From assembly GCF_029867415.1 (NCBI RefSeq), contig NC_081183.1, positions 37,778,655-37,842,654 of the forward strand: a stretch of DNA of 64,000 nt, written 5' to 3'. Below are positions 1 through 11,375 of the stretch, piece after piece. Both the position numbers and the translations under genes were made by a program. The DNA comes from Vicia villosa (lineage: Eukaryota > Streptophyta > Magnoliopsida > Fabales > Fabaceae). Below the pieces are notes generated by a model. The model saw only the letters and a list, made by a program, of their open reading frames with translations, was not told where the DNA came from and did not search any database. Numbering within the stretch: position 1 is the stretch's first letter; every line of letters starts with the position of its first letter.

Positions 1-149
1 AATAGCACATCATCTCACTCTACAGGCACAAGGTACCCTTCCGAGCTCAACTGTGAAAAATCCGAAAGACCAAGAGAAGATTAATGCTGTTACAACAAGG
101 AGTAAGAAAGTGTTAGAATCACAAAGAAAAAGAGGAAATTGATGACCCC

Positions 150-1184
150 ATGGTGATAGAGGTGGATTTGGAAATAAGAGAAAAGCAGAAAGAGCCAGAA
201 GTTGTGATACCACCGGTTAAACCATTTGAAGAAAAAAATAAGAAAGATGCGGAACCGGTGATCAAACTACCTTTCCCTTCTAGAGTGACAGAGAAGAATT
301 TGAAAGAGAAAGACTTTAGGAATTTTACCGCCTTGTTCAAAAAGTTAGAGGTGAATCTACCTTTCTTTGAAGTACTTGAGCACATGCCTTTGTATAAGAA
401 ATTTATGAAGGAGGTGTTGGTGAAAAAGAGATCACTAGGAGGAGAACCAAAAATTGCAACCGAGAAGTGTGGCATAGTCTCGTCAGCAAGAAAAATTCCA
501 ATAAAGAGGAAAGACCCTGGGGCAGTGGTGATACCATGCACTATCAAGAATATAGCATTTAAAAAGGTACTCCTCGATTCTGGGTCTAGTGTGAGTTTAA
601 TGCCTTTGTCCATTTTCAAAAAGCTTGAATTAGAAAAGATTAGTGAAAGTAAGACACAGTTAAGGTTCGCCGATCACACCGTTAAGAAATCCTATGGGGT
701 AGCTGAAGATGTATTAATGGAATTTGATAAGTTTGTATTCCCTGTTGACTTCCACATCATGGACATTCCGGAAGATGAAGAAACTCCTATTCTTCTTGGG
801 AGACCATTTTTGTCGATAGGCCGCTGCAACTTCGACATTGAAAAAGGGACACTAACACTGAAATCATTTGATGAAGAAGTGACCTTGAAGATGTTAGGAG
901 TTAAGAAACATAAGACAGGTGTAAATGATCAAACTTCTGTTGATATGGAGGAAAGTGGGGGAAAATACAAAAAACCTAAACAGCTCCAAGAAAATGTTTC
1001 AAGCATAGCCTCTCGGGTAGAACCAACCTATGTGGCTATCAAAAATCCTAAGAAGGCTAAGGAAGTCAAGAAGAATGTGGGTAGTGAATTGAAGAGAAAA
1101 GTTGTCCATGCTTTTCATCTTCATGAGTTCGTGGTTGCGGAAGTGGCAAGCAACAAGGTTTGGAAAAGGAAATACCCTCCATAA
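150..1184 (+). CDS. Athila-type gag/protease ORF
   Basis: A 344-residue retrotransposon polypeptide. The N-terminal third is charged linker typical of the gag-protease junction. Around residues 60-115 comes the 'LPFFEVLEHMPLYKKFMKE' stretch seen in Athila/Tat polyproteins. The retroviral-type aspartic protease follows, with the catalytic motif LLDSGSS at about residue 140 and the flap/C-terminal ILLGRPFLS motif near residue 213. Many relatives carry DLGAS at the catalytic site; DSGSS is the canonical active form. The ORF is out of frame with the preceding gag tail (stop near 140), so expression would need a frameshift, or the copy is damaged. It ends where pol should begin. The start shown is the first ATG of the open frame and is arbitrary. 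Confidence 0.75.
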   Translation: MVIEVDLEIREKQKEPEVVIPPVKPFEEKNKKDAEPVIKLPFPSRVTEKNLKEKDFRNFTALFKKLEVNLPFFEVLEHMPLYKKFMKEVLVKKRSLGGEPKIATEKCGIVSSARKIPIKRKDPGAVVIPCTIKNIAFKKVLLDSGSSVSLMPLSIFKKLELEKISESKTQLRFADHTVKKSYGVAEDVLMEFDKFVFPVDFHIMDIPEDEETPILLGRPFLSIGRCNFDIEKGTLTLKSFDEEVTLKMLGVKKHKTGVNDQTSVDMEESGGKYKKPKQLQENVSSIASRVEPTYVAIKNPKKAKEVKKNVGSELKRKVVHAFHLHEFVVAEVASNKVWKRKYPP

Positions 1185-1199
1185 TAAAGGAAAATGGAC

Positions 1200-1250
1200 C
1201 GTCGAGCCATGCGACGTTAAACGAAGCGCTCTGTGGGAGGCAACCCACGG
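1200..1250 (+). promoter_or_regulatory. Two adjacent short hairpins after the gag/protease stop
   Basis: Directly downstream of the stop are two perfect 5-bp stems: cgtcg/cgacg around a 7-base loop (1200-1216) and gtggg/cccac around aggcaa (1233-1248). From memory, a 'gggaggcaaccc' block follows the integrase region in related plant elements. Its presence right after protease suggests that pol was cut out cleanly. The function is unknown. Confidence 0.45.
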
Positions 1251-2659
1251 TTTTAATAATTAATTTCTCTGTTTGTTTGTTTTATTTTCAGGAAATAAAA
1301 GAGGGCATCTCTAGTGAAAGCTCATAAGTGGTCATTGGAGTGCAATACCCTCTGTAAGTAACCTCTTTAAGGCTTGTTCTAAAACATTGAGGCCAATGTT
1401 TAGTTCAAGTGTGGGAGGGGTTCCTTTCATTTGCTTTTAGTTGTTTTCCATTTTTGTTTTTGTTGGTGTGTTGTGTTGACATTGTGTTATAGATTGAGTG
1501 ATGGATGTCGAATGAATGATGATTGGTAGTTAGTGGATGAAAGGTGCAACCTGAACTTAATCTCTCGAGGTACTTTTGAAGTGGACATAGCCGAAAGTGT
1601 CGGACGCAACTTGAAGAACTGGACTAAGAAGGTAAGTGGTGAAATCGAGCCGGAAAGGAAAGTCACATGACATAAAGGGTGTGTTGAAGCTGCAAACTTA
1701 GCCTACATGGTGAGGAACATAAAAAGCCAAACACATGTAAAGATCATCATGAGAGTGAAATCTGGTATGACTTTATCTCTCTAATTTTGCGTTTGTCCTA
1801 CCGACACAGTACAAATATGAAATCACACACTGAGGCACTTGTTTGTTCTCCCCAGAGCCTTTCCGTCCTTCATTTATTTTTTGTTTTATCCCTCGTTAAA
1901 CCCATTGAGCCATTCCCCCTTGTTTGTTTAAACCCACACATGTCATCCTTAACCATAATTCTATCATTTTTGTTTGGCACTTGTGTAATTATTGTTTCTT
2001 TTGAACTTGTGTGAAATTGTAAGTTTGGGGTGATGCTTAAGAAAATAAAGGGCAAGTGTGATATGAAAAAAAAAAGAGATAAGAAAAATGTGTAAAGCAC
2101 AAGAAAAAAATAAGAGAAAAAATAGTTTGAAACACTTGCCTAAAAAGATTTGAAAGACTCGAACGATGTTGATTACCCGGTAATTAGGTAAAAAGGAGAG
2201 TCTAAGAAGAAACCCCCTCACACAAAACCAAACACAAAGACAAGAAAAATAACATAAGTGCTAGTTCATAAACCATTTGCATATCAATCTCTTGTTTATC
2301 CTTCCTTCCACCTCAGCCCCGTTACAACCTAAAAAGTCCTCAAAAGTGTGTGAATTCTTTTTGTGTAGTGAGAGTAGGATGTATGCAAAGTCAAGGGTTG
2401 ATATTGCATATTATGATGTTGAGCGAAAAGCACTCTAACCCCGAGAGACAATGTGAGAAGTGTAAAAAGTTTGCAGGTGAAATACACTATGTGTGAAGTG
2501 TGATGGACAACAAGGTTCGATAAACCCAAAAACTTAATCAAGAAAGAGAAGTAAGTTGCGAAAGACATCGACTATGTTGTGGAAAAGAAAAGTTTAAGGC
2601 GACCTCGGTTTGATTTCTTGCATCACTTGAGGACAAGCAATGAGATAAGTTTGGGGTTG
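1251..2659 (+). other. Non-coding internal 3' region of the Athila-like element
   Basis: About 1.4 kb with no convincing ORF. In many Athila elements an env-like ORF occupies this position; none is recognisable here. It ends in the stretch agtttggggttg just before the LTR, a plausible plus-strand primer site. Confidence 0.6.
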
Positions 2660-4114
2660 TGATCGGTCACCATTTCTACTTAAGTTCGTCATAAATTCGG
2701 CATAAGATCGTCATACTTGGTAACACTTTGTGGTTGTTTTTAAGTGTTTTTCTTTGATTCATCTAGTTCTAGTTATTTTGTGTGCATTTTGTTTTTGCGC
2801 CATTTATCTTTGTCTATTAGGTGCTTTTGATCTTTTTACTTGGTGGTTGTAGGTTAATTCTGGATCAGATGGAAATTGCACAAGTGTTGGTGTAAAAGAA
2901 GTTGAAAATCGTGACAGGCGTGTAGTATTTTGATCATAACTGGTGCTTCGTAACTCAGAATGACGCGGTTCCGGTGGAAAAATTTCGCTAACGAAAAGGG
3001 CTACAACTTTGATGTTGAAGTCAAAGCCAAATTATGAAGGAAGAGGCTGACACGGTTAGACCGGGTCAAGTGACACGGCCGTGTCCAACCTGCTGAAGAA
3101 TTCTCCCCAAAAGTGACAGAAGCTGACACGGTCAGTCCGTGTCAAGTGACACGGCCGTGTCAGCGGGTGCGGACAGAGTTTCTGAATTTTGATGTTTTTT
3201 ACAATTTTAAAGACCCAGGGGCAATTTTGGTATTCTGGCTGAGATCTGAAAACCTAGAGGGATTAAAAGAGAATTGAGAGACAAGGAGAAGGCACTTTTG
3301 ATCGTACGATAGAATTCCAAAACAGAGAAAGATAGCTTCATCAAGGTTGTGGAAGACGAAGAGATTCAACAGTGGACACCATTGAAGATCAGAGTTCTCC
3401 TAATCTTTGTAATGTCTAAACTTTTTTATTTTGGTTTCTTGAATATTATGAGAGGCTAAACCCCCCAATGCCAGGGGGTGTCCCTGGTTTGAATTGTAAC
3501 GACTCTGAATATCGTATTTCTTTAATCAAGTATTCGTATTTTGCAATTTGATTGTTTAATGTTTTTTATGCTTTCTTTGTCGGAAAAACAAGATTCATCC
3601 ACGGTTAACATTTTGTAGGATTACGGTTGTTAAGGTTTTTAAACAATTAAATCTTATAGTTATCACCTAGGACTAGGGATACCGTAAGGTTATTTGAACA
3701 TTCTTGATTATTTACATCTTTGGTTCACAAACCTTTGTTTCTAAGGACTTAGGCAATAGGATTGTAAACCAAAAGGTTTTCACTAAGGACTTAGGAAAAC
3801 ACCCTTAAGAACAAATAGTTGCACCTCATGAACTTGTTAAAGAGATCTTTTTATAGAGTCATTATAAGGCAAATCATACACCTACCTTGGCATTACCCTA
3901 AATTTATATCTAAAAGTTCGACTTTAATTTCAGCTTATTTTTATTATTTTAGCTTATTTCGTTGATCATTTAAAACAACACCTCTATGCCCTTTTGTTTA
4001 ATTGACTTAGTTTAATAACTTGTATTTCCCACGCAATCCTCGTGATCGATACTTGGGGTAAAACCCATTATAACTACACCGGTGAAAATAGTACACTTGC
4101 TATTTTTCCGATCA
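2660..4114 (+). repeat. 3' LTR of the Athila-like element
   Basis: A 1455-bp LTR with a perfect 7-bp terminal inverted repeat, TGATCGG...CCGATCA. The right end abuts copia coding sequence (attttcaaatc...). Between about 3045 and 3170 are two modules containing the self-complementary tgacacggccgtgtc. The partner LTR is outside the window. Confidence 0.8.
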
Positions 4115-5165
4115 ATTTTCAAATCATTTAGAATAATCTTTATCCAGAGTAATTCACAGATTCCTTGTGCCAAAGCCCGAAATTCTGCTTCAGCACTTGA
4201 TCGAGCCACTACATTATTGTTTCTTACTTTTCCATGTGACAAGATTTCCACACAAGAGGGTGCAAAATCCCAAAGTGGATCTTCTATCACTTATCGATCC
4301 TGCATAGTCAGCATCGGTGTAGGCTTCTATAGTTAAGTTTCTGCCTCTTTTGAACAATAGTCCTCTTCCCGGAGTAGTTTTGAGATATTGTAAAATGCGA
4401 TCAACCGCTTGTAAGTGTCGCATCCTCGGGTCATGCATAAATTGGCTCACCATACTGACTACATACGCCAAGTCAGGTCTAGTGTGTGCCAGGTAAATCA
4501 ACTTTCCAACCAATCTTTGATATTGGATTTTGTCAACTTTGGCACTCTCTTATTCAAGGCTCAACTTGTGGTTTTGCTCTATAGGAACACTTGAAGGTTT
4601 GCATCCTAATTTCCCTGTTTCCTGCAAGAGATCGAGTACATACTTCCTCTGAGAAATGAAAATGCCTTGATTCGAGTAGGCAACCTCAATTCCCAAGAAG
4701 TATTTGAGTTGTCCAAGGTCCTTCATTTCAAATTCTACTGATAATTTTTCCTGTAACAATCGTCTCTCTATCAAGTCATCTCCTGTAATAATAATGTCAT
4801 CAACATAGACAAGGAGAATAGTTAATTTTCCTTTTTGTGAATGCTTGAAAAAAATAGTGTGATCTCCTTGGCTCTGCTTGTAACCTAAGTATACCATTGC
4901 TTTTGTGAATCGTCCAAACCATGCCCTAGGAGACTGTTTTAGTCCATATAGGGCTTTCTTTAATCGACACACCTTATTGGATCCACATGTAGGGCCAAAT
5001 CCAGGTGGGATCTCCATGTATACTTCTTCTTCTAAGTCTCCATGCAAGAATGCATTTTTGACATCAAATTGATGCAATTCCCATCCGGAGTGAGCAGCAA
5101 GAGATAATAATATCCGAACAGTGTTCATTTTTGCAACTGGAGCGAAGGTTTCTTCATAATCTATG
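4115..5165 (-). pseudogene. copia reverse transcriptase C-terminal part and RNase H
   Basis: Minus-strand reading frames encode the RT palm: 'QFDVKNAFLHGDLEEEVYM' and the catalytic YVDD box near 4800, then 'MKDLGQLKYFLGIEV'. These are followed by RNase H with 'EAYTDADYAG' and 'RSSAEAEFRALAQGICELLW'. An in-frame stop near 4549 separates RT from RNase H. A frameshift near 4280 splits RNase H, and the last codons are replaced by the gypsy LTR from 4114 leftward. The N-terminal half of RT continues at 19328 across the Ogre-like insertion. Confidence 0.85.
5161..5165. repeat. Target-site duplication CTATG (left copy)
   Basis: CTATG immediately precedes the Ogre-like 5' LTR. The identical pentamer occurs at 19328-19332 directly after the 3' LTR, which fixes both ends of the insertion inside the copia RT gene. 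Confidence 0.9.
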
Positions 5166-8100
5166 TGTCATACCCCAAAATTTGCCCATGCTATTTTTCA
5201 TACACAAAACCAAATCAAAAGACAAAGCTCCAAAACACAGTCTCCCACACAGAAGTTCTAAACTAGGGTTTGAATAATTCAGAGGAAAATCATTGAATCA
5301 ATGGCTGGCTCAAGGTGGTTCCATAGGGTCACTAACATCCCAAAGTATCTCCATATAAAGTTTCAAGTCAAACAGAGCAAATTCAGTCCCTCAAATCCTG
5401 ATTAGGTCAACAGTCGACTCCCAAGGGCAAAACAGTCATTATACAGTCAAAACTCAAGATATTTGGTCAACAACATTCTCATAACCCTAAAATCATCATT
5501 TGATCAAGGGTTGATCATGATGATGCAAGGAAAGATCAGAGAAGTCAAAAGTCAAGAGTTACTATTTTGGGCATGAACTGAAAAAGTCAACCAAACTTTG
5601 AAAATTCACCAAATATTCATACTTCATCAGAAAAATTCCCACCAAAGCTCATTTTAAAGGAAATTCATTCCTCTATCCAATGGTCCAAGAATCAGAGCTC
5701 ATAGATCAATGGTTTAAGAGATATAGCTTCATACATTATAGGTCCTTTTCAAAAGTCAACAAAAAGACATTTTTTTCAAAAGGACATAAAATGAAAATGG
5801 AGAATAATTTTGATACAGGACCAAAAACTCTGGCTAGGGGACTCTCTAAGGTTTCCAAAAATTCCACAAGCTTGAAAAAATATTGAGATATGAGGAAATG
5901 GCATGGGGTACAAGTTCACCTATTTTTCAAAGGGTGTACAAAAGGAAAAAGCCTAAAACTCAAGATATTTCTAAATGGGCTTGCATTCCTTTTGCTCTAT
6001 CCTCATCACAAGCCCATCCACGAGATAAAAACAAGTATTTTTCATTTTTCATAATTTTTATTAATTATTTATGATTTTTAATCATGATTTAATTATATAA
6101 AATATGAAGAATAATGAAAGATTTAATTTTCCTTCAATTTCAATCACCATTATATCCAATATTTTTAACAAAATTCGTGTACCCCTAATTGGTGAAGAAA
6201 AGATTGACTTTGGGCAATTTTAGCAACATATTTTCCAAAATTTCCAATCAAATCTTCTCAATATGCAAATCAAAGATTTATGGAGATTCTTTTCAGTTTA
6301 GTTAACCTATTCTACTCTCCTATATATACATAGCAAGATCAGATGGTTAGGGTGACGTTTTGCAGCCTCAAGAACCCTCAAACTCGAGTGGAAAAGTTGG
6401 AGGAAATTTGAGATTCGGTTTCTGATTTGCAGGCATTTAGAGGAGTTCTCTTTGATCCCAGTACGTTCCTAAGGATCTTCTGAAGCTGTGTCGATCATTA
6501 CCAGATCCCTAACCACGAGAATTCGCGTTCAAGAGGCCAAGGTTTGTTCAAATATAAATTGAATCGATTAGGTTAATTCATGCATCCATGTCGAAATCTA
6601 ATTGCATATGGGTGTTTGTTATGAGGTATTAACTGTTTCTGGAGCTTTAATCACGTTTCTATGGATGAATAAGCAATGCGCCATTGTTAGGGTTTTAAGC
6701 TCTAAATTGGGGCTTTGTGTTTAAAGCAAAATTGGGGAAAATCTCAGGTGCTACTAAACTCGTGACCTCTGGACGATCGTCCCTGCATGGTCGCGAAATA
6801 TTTTTGCTGCGTTTTGTGGTTTCTTTAAATTCGCAGGTGTAAAAGAAGGGACTCTTCCATAGCGCTTCTGCAAAAAGCGCTGTAAAAGGTGCTTTCTGAA
6901 AATCTCGTGAAGAAGATGGAGACGTGTCCATCGCTCGTTGGCCCATTCAAATCTGGAAAGGGCGCGCGCGCGTGGGGAGTTGGCCCTAGGATCCTGTGCA
7001 TCATGATTCACCTTGATGCCATGCACCCACGTTCTCTGGCCATCCGATCACGCTGATCCCAGATCCAATGTTCCTCAAGCTGCCGTTCCACCATAGTCTG
7101 CAAGCGCGTGCTGCACTGGATCAAAAGTTAAGAATTCCAGAAATTTTTTTATTTTTTATTACACAGCTACTTTATTTTATTTTTAATATATATTATATAT
7201 TGTTCTGTTTATTTTTCTTTTCTTTTATTCACATAAAATCTTATAAAAACTTTATAAATAGTAAAAAAAAAAAACATTTTATCCTTTAATAATATTTAAT
7301 GTTAAATTTTTTACTTTTATTTAATATATATATTATTTTTAATAAGTATTATCTAATTTGATTTAATTATTAAAAAAGTTCAAAATTTCATATTTATTCT
7401 ATTATAACTTTAAAAAATTCATAAAAATTACTTTCTCATTCGATTTTATTTTCTTGTCCTGATTTAATTAATTAGGTCGCGAGACCAATAATTAATTAAA
7501 TCATTTATATTTTCTTATTTAAATCATACCCTAATCAGGGTTTACGACGAACATTCCATACACTGAATACTTTTGTTTCTGTGCCTTTTCAGGGTTGGTT
7601 TTCCAATATACTCCGACTATGCGCCACGTCAAGCCAAAAGCTAAGTCCTACTTCATATTTATTTTAAATAATCATTTTATTTTATCTTGTTCTTTTTTGT
7701 CACATTAGGGTTAAATTTAATTGCCATTGAATTAGCCATACACTCACTGCTTCCTGTTATTTTTCTATCAATCCTCAGAGGGTCAGAGTCAATGCTTCAG
7801 ACAACCCTCGATTATCAACCTTCCAATCAAAACTAAGGTTTACCTCTGAGGCAACCTCCGACTCTAACCATATCAGATCAAATGCAAAGCTAAGTATCTA
7901 TTCTTCTTTAGTTATTTATTTAGCCTTACAATATTTATCCTTTATTTTAGGTTTAGTTATTTTGCCTTCGAACCGATAATGCACTCACTGTACTTTGCCT
8001 TCTTGTTCTTCCTCCTTTTCAGGTTTATCAATTGCCAAAGCTACGTCATTGGTAACCCTAAGCCTCATTTTATTTTATGCCTTTTATTATTATTACTTGT

Positions 8101-9034
8101 GTCAAACCCCATTGGGGATCCGCTGGTTACAATCTCCCTCCCCCATATTTGTTAATTATTTGTTAAACTGTGTGGTTAGTAATTTAGGGAGTGCAACTCT
8201 GAATCAATTAGAATCATTAAATACAAGATAAATAACTGAACTGGACCACATGATTGTTGCACACACGCACTCTTTTATGGTAACCTCTCTGTTGCCTTGT
8301 TGCCTGTTGCCTGTTGCCTTTGTGTTTTTTGCAGAATAAGCCATGTCCCTCGAATATGAGGATACCTCAGCCATGTTGCCTCGATAACTAAAGGTCATAC
8401 GACCCTAAATGATGCTGCCTTCGATACACAAATATGACCTCGACCCTCGGAAGTTGCCTACGGAAAAAGGCTGAGGTATCTTCTGACTGCCTACGAATAA
8501 GGCTTATTCTGATCCTTACCTTAGACTACCTGCCCTCCTATGGCATGGGACAGTCTTATGGCAAAGGATATTTCGATGACCCTTCTACCTCCAAACGAAA
8601 GGCTTCCTGCCCTCTTATGGCAAGGATAGACCCTTTCATTCTGAAAGGCTAAAAAGAGACCTATCATCTGAGTTTAAGGTAATTGCCCCTAATTGCCTTG
8701 CAATGCTCAATTTTCATATTCTTTCTCACAATTCTTCAAAAAAACTGGCTACGCTCATTTACGAGCTAAAGTCCACTTTTTTTTCTTTCATCTACTTTTT
8801 TCTAAAGACAAACGAGCAAGCAAAGCAATTAAGAGCCCATGGAAAACCATGGATGCAAAGGGTGCCTTACACCTTCCCTTTGCATAAATTACCCCCCGAA
8901 CTTAGATTTCTTTAAAAAGGTTTTTTTCTGTTTCTTTTTGCCTTTCCGAATTTGTTTGGATAAAATAAAAGTCGGTGGCGACTCTTGCTTACCGCGACAT
9001 TTCGATCGATAAAAAGTCAGTTCACCGTCTTACA
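5166..9034 (+). repeat. 5' LTR of the Ogre-like element
   Basis: Begins tgtcataccccaaaatt and ends caccgtcttaca. A TATA-like tatatataca lies at 6321-6330. Small ORFs inside occur identically in both LTRs and are not genes. A GC-rich stretch (ggcgcgcgcgcg) lies near 6960, and AT-rich blocks run from about 7140 to 7480. Confidence 0.92.
6321..6330 (+). promoter_or_regulatory. Candidate LTR TATA box
   Basis: tatatataca in the 5' LTR, repeated in the 3' LTR near 16620, upstream of the segment that would form R-U5. No other strong TATA candidate stands out in a GC-balanced context. Confidence 0.45.
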
Positions 9035-9038
9035 GAAC

Positions 9039-9056
9039 TGGCGACTCTGCTGGGGA
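9039..9056 (+). promoter_or_regulatory. tRNA primer-binding site of the Ogre-like element
   Basis: tggcgactctgctgggga lies four bases after the LTR end. It matches the primer-site type known for Ogre/Tat elements, recalled as complementary to the 3' end of a tRNA-Arg. Confidence 0.75.
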
Positions 9057-9779
9057 TGAAAAATTCGATAAAAGAGGGGATACCTTAAAAGTTTAGGAAT
9101 CACTTAAATGTTTTCTATTGCTTGTTTTGTTTGCTTTAATTTTGCAGGGCTGTTTTGGGTATTCTGCTGTGTGAAAGATCCTAACCCGGATCTGAGTACC
9201 TTAGGTATATGGCATGAGATCAAGGAGACTGCACAGCGTATACTGATGTGGTTGATCTGATGGCCATCGTTAGTGTGGCACATTGGTTTGTCCTGGTGTT
9301 CCTTGGGATCCGACCTGAGGAAATGCTTGGCTGCCGCGTGGTGTCATTAAGCACTAATTCGCCCTTAGAACCTTAGTCGAACTTGACTTTGGCCTTTTAG
9401 AAAGTAGCGAGATGGCTGGCTTTGGTTCCGACTGAAGTTGGTTGATACTCGAAGCTACACTCATATGGACTGGACTTTCAGGACCTTTTCGGTTGGCGAT
9501 TCGATTGCCGAACTGAGATAAGCGCCTTCGAGAAAGGTCAATGATATGAGCTCCCTAGAACCCGATCTTTATATAGGACAGGTTTGAACCGACTAAACTT
9601 CAGGGGGAGGGTACGCACCTCTGGACTACACGCAAGCCTAACCTTAAGGCAGAATTGTGTGACTTGTTTGTGTTTGTTATCTACTTGACATCATGACATC
9701 ATAAACATCATAAGCATCATAACATCATGACTAACCATTCGAGGACCAAGGAATTCATCTTTGTTCTGTTTTGTAGGTC
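9057..9779 (+). other. Untranslated leader of the Ogre-like element
   Basis: About 720 bp between primer site and ORF1 without a supported ORF. A cluster of catcat/aacatcat-type short repeats lies at about 9685-9735. Confidence 0.6.
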
Positions 9780-11117
9780 ATGGAGACTAGAAACACCATT
9801 CGAGTTAACTTTGTGAAGATACCTTCCGAACTGAAAGAATTGGTATTAGAGATTCTTGGAGGTTCCCGATTCTCTGAAAGACATGGTCTCTTGCCCAGTT
9901 TAGTTACTTCAGGTTTTGACGAAGAAATGATGAGTGTACTATTTCAATTCTTCGATCCCGAGCATCATTGTTTTACTTTCCCGGATTATCAGTTGGTACC
10001 TACTATGGAAGAGTTTGCTGACATACTTGGACTCCCCATCCGAGATCAGATTCCGTTCACTGGTTTGGAAGAAATTCCAAAATTAGAAGTTATCGCTCCC
10101 GCTTTACATCTTAAGAAGTCTGATATTGATGGTCATTGGGAAACCAGAAGTGGAGTCAAGGGATTCCTCGCTAAGTTCTTATTCGGAAAAGCTCGCATGT
10201 TTTTGAAGTCCATGAGTTATCAAGCCTTCGAAGACATATTAGCTTTACTCATTTATGGTTTGGTATTATTCCCCAATCCTGATCAGTTCATTGATGTGCA
10301 CGCCATAAAGATATTTCTGACACGCAATCCAGTTCCTACCTTACTTGGAGATATCCTACACTCTCTTCACACTCGTACTATGAAGAAACGAGGGACTCTT
10401 ATGTGTTGCATACCTTTGCTATCTAAGTGGTTTATTTCGCACTTACCTCGTTCAGTAATGAGGAACGACCAAAGGTTGAAATGGCACAAGAGAATAATGT
10501 CACTTTCACATTCTGATATCCGTTGGCTGTCTTTATCCAAGGAAAGTTTCACCATGATCGACCGTTGTGGACAATATCCTAATGTGCCTTTACTTGGCAT
10601 ACGAGGGGGTATCACTTATAATCCTTGCTTGGCTTTACGACAATTTGGTTACGCTCGAAGAGATGGTCCTCACCATATGCTTATACAAGGGATTGTGTTT
10701 GATTATGAAGATGATACTCAGAATCACCGCCGGAAGTTCATACGAGCTTGGGATATGGTAAATAGAGTTGATAACAAAAGCTTGGGACAAAGAAACTCCA
10801 TTCCTTTGGGGCCTTATCTTAGATGGGTGCGCGCTCGTGCTCAACGTCTCGTCATGCCTTATCCATATGTCCTACCTGTGATAGTGGAGCCCGATTGCGA
10901 GGAAAAAGTTCCTCAAGTTATTGCTCATCCAGACATGCCAACTGACATCGAAGAATTAAAGAGATCTTGGATACAATTAAAGGAAGAAAGAGACACTTTT
11001 GAAGCTCAGTTTCGTGCTAAAGAAAAGAAAGTATTAGAGCTCACAAGGCTACTTCAAGCGGAGCAAGGCATCAACAACTTCATCGGTTCAAAAAGAAAGC
11101 GTCCATGGGAGACTTGA
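9780..11117 (+). CDS. Ogre ORF1-like protein (plant-mobile-domain-like)
   Basis: An intact 445-residue ORF directly after the leader, the position where Ogre elements carry an extra ORF1 of unknown function before gag. Residues 1-330 resemble the plant mobile domain-like/DUF7745 group, judged from 'FTFPDYQLVPTMEEFADILGLP' near residue 75, 'LLIYGLVLFPNPDQFID' near 160, 'KWFISHLPRSV' near 220 and 'GGITYNPCLALRQFGYARRDGP' near 275. Residues 395-430 are a charged, probably coiled-coil stretch ('IEELKRSWIQLKEERDTFEAQ'). The C-terminus ends in a basic cluster, GSKRKRPWET, that could serve nuclear import or nucleic-acid binding. No stop or frameshift interrupts it. Its molecular role is not established; the intact frame in a pol-less element suggests recent constraint or simply youth. 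Confidence 0.8.
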   Translation: METRNTIRVNFVKIPSELKELVLEILGGSRFSERHGLLPSLVTSGFDEEMMSVLFQFFDPEHHCFTFPDYQLVPTMEEFADILGLPIRDQIPFTGLEEIPKLEVIAPALHLKKSDIDGHWETRSGVKGFLAKFLFGKARMFLKSMSYQAFEDILALLIYGLVLFPNPDQFIDVHAIKIFLTRNPVPTLLGDILHSLHTRTMKKRGTLMCCIPLLSKWFISHLPRSVMRNDQRLKWHKRIMSLSHSDIRWLSLSKESFTMIDRCGQYPNVPLLGIRGGITYNPCLALRQFGYARRDGPHHMLIQGIVFDYEDDTQNHRRKFIRAWDMVNRVDNKSLGQRNSIPLGPYLRWVRARAQRLVMPYPYVLPVIVEPDCEEKVPQVIAHPDMPTDIEELKRSWIQLKEERDTFEAQFRAKEKKVLELTRLLQAEQGINNFIGSKRKRPWET

Positions 11118-11375
11118 AGACTTTTATTTTTATTATTATTATTTTATTCCTAGTTTATATTTTTCTTTATTGTAGAAGATAAAAATAAAACAAATTGCAA
11201 AATTCTTTCCCTTAAGTATTATTAATAAAGTTTCTTTTGTTTTGTTTTAAACAAATTTGAATTCCAAGGTCCTCGAAACATTGCATATGCATAAATCATA
11301 TCATTCATAAACGTCGCATCACAGGTTTCGTAAAATAAATGCCTCATCTTTGTGCTGTTTATTTCAGTAACAAAG

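Larger units (their letters stand above)
1..4114 (+). mobile_element. Athila-like Ty3/gypsy retrotransposon, 3' part, without pol
   Basis: The window opens inside this element. Visible in order: the gag C-terminal tail (in-frame text to about 140), a protease-bearing ORF, about 1.5 kb of non-coding sequence, a purine/T-rich priming-like stretch (agtttggggttg) ending at 2659, and the 3' LTR. No reverse transcriptase, RNase H or integrase lies between the protease ORF and the LTR, so this copy is pol-less. Its right LTR ends inside a copia RNase H reading frame, so it inserted into the copia element. The 5' half and the second target-site copy lie off the left edge. The Athila assignment rests on the protease-region motifs and is inferred. 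Confidence 0.8.

Noticed and set aside
5680..8915. Several 60-90-residue ORFs, repeated almost identically at 15978-19208
   Set aside because: They are identical because they lie in the two LTRs of one element. They have no domain and mixed strands, so they are LTR non-coding sequence.
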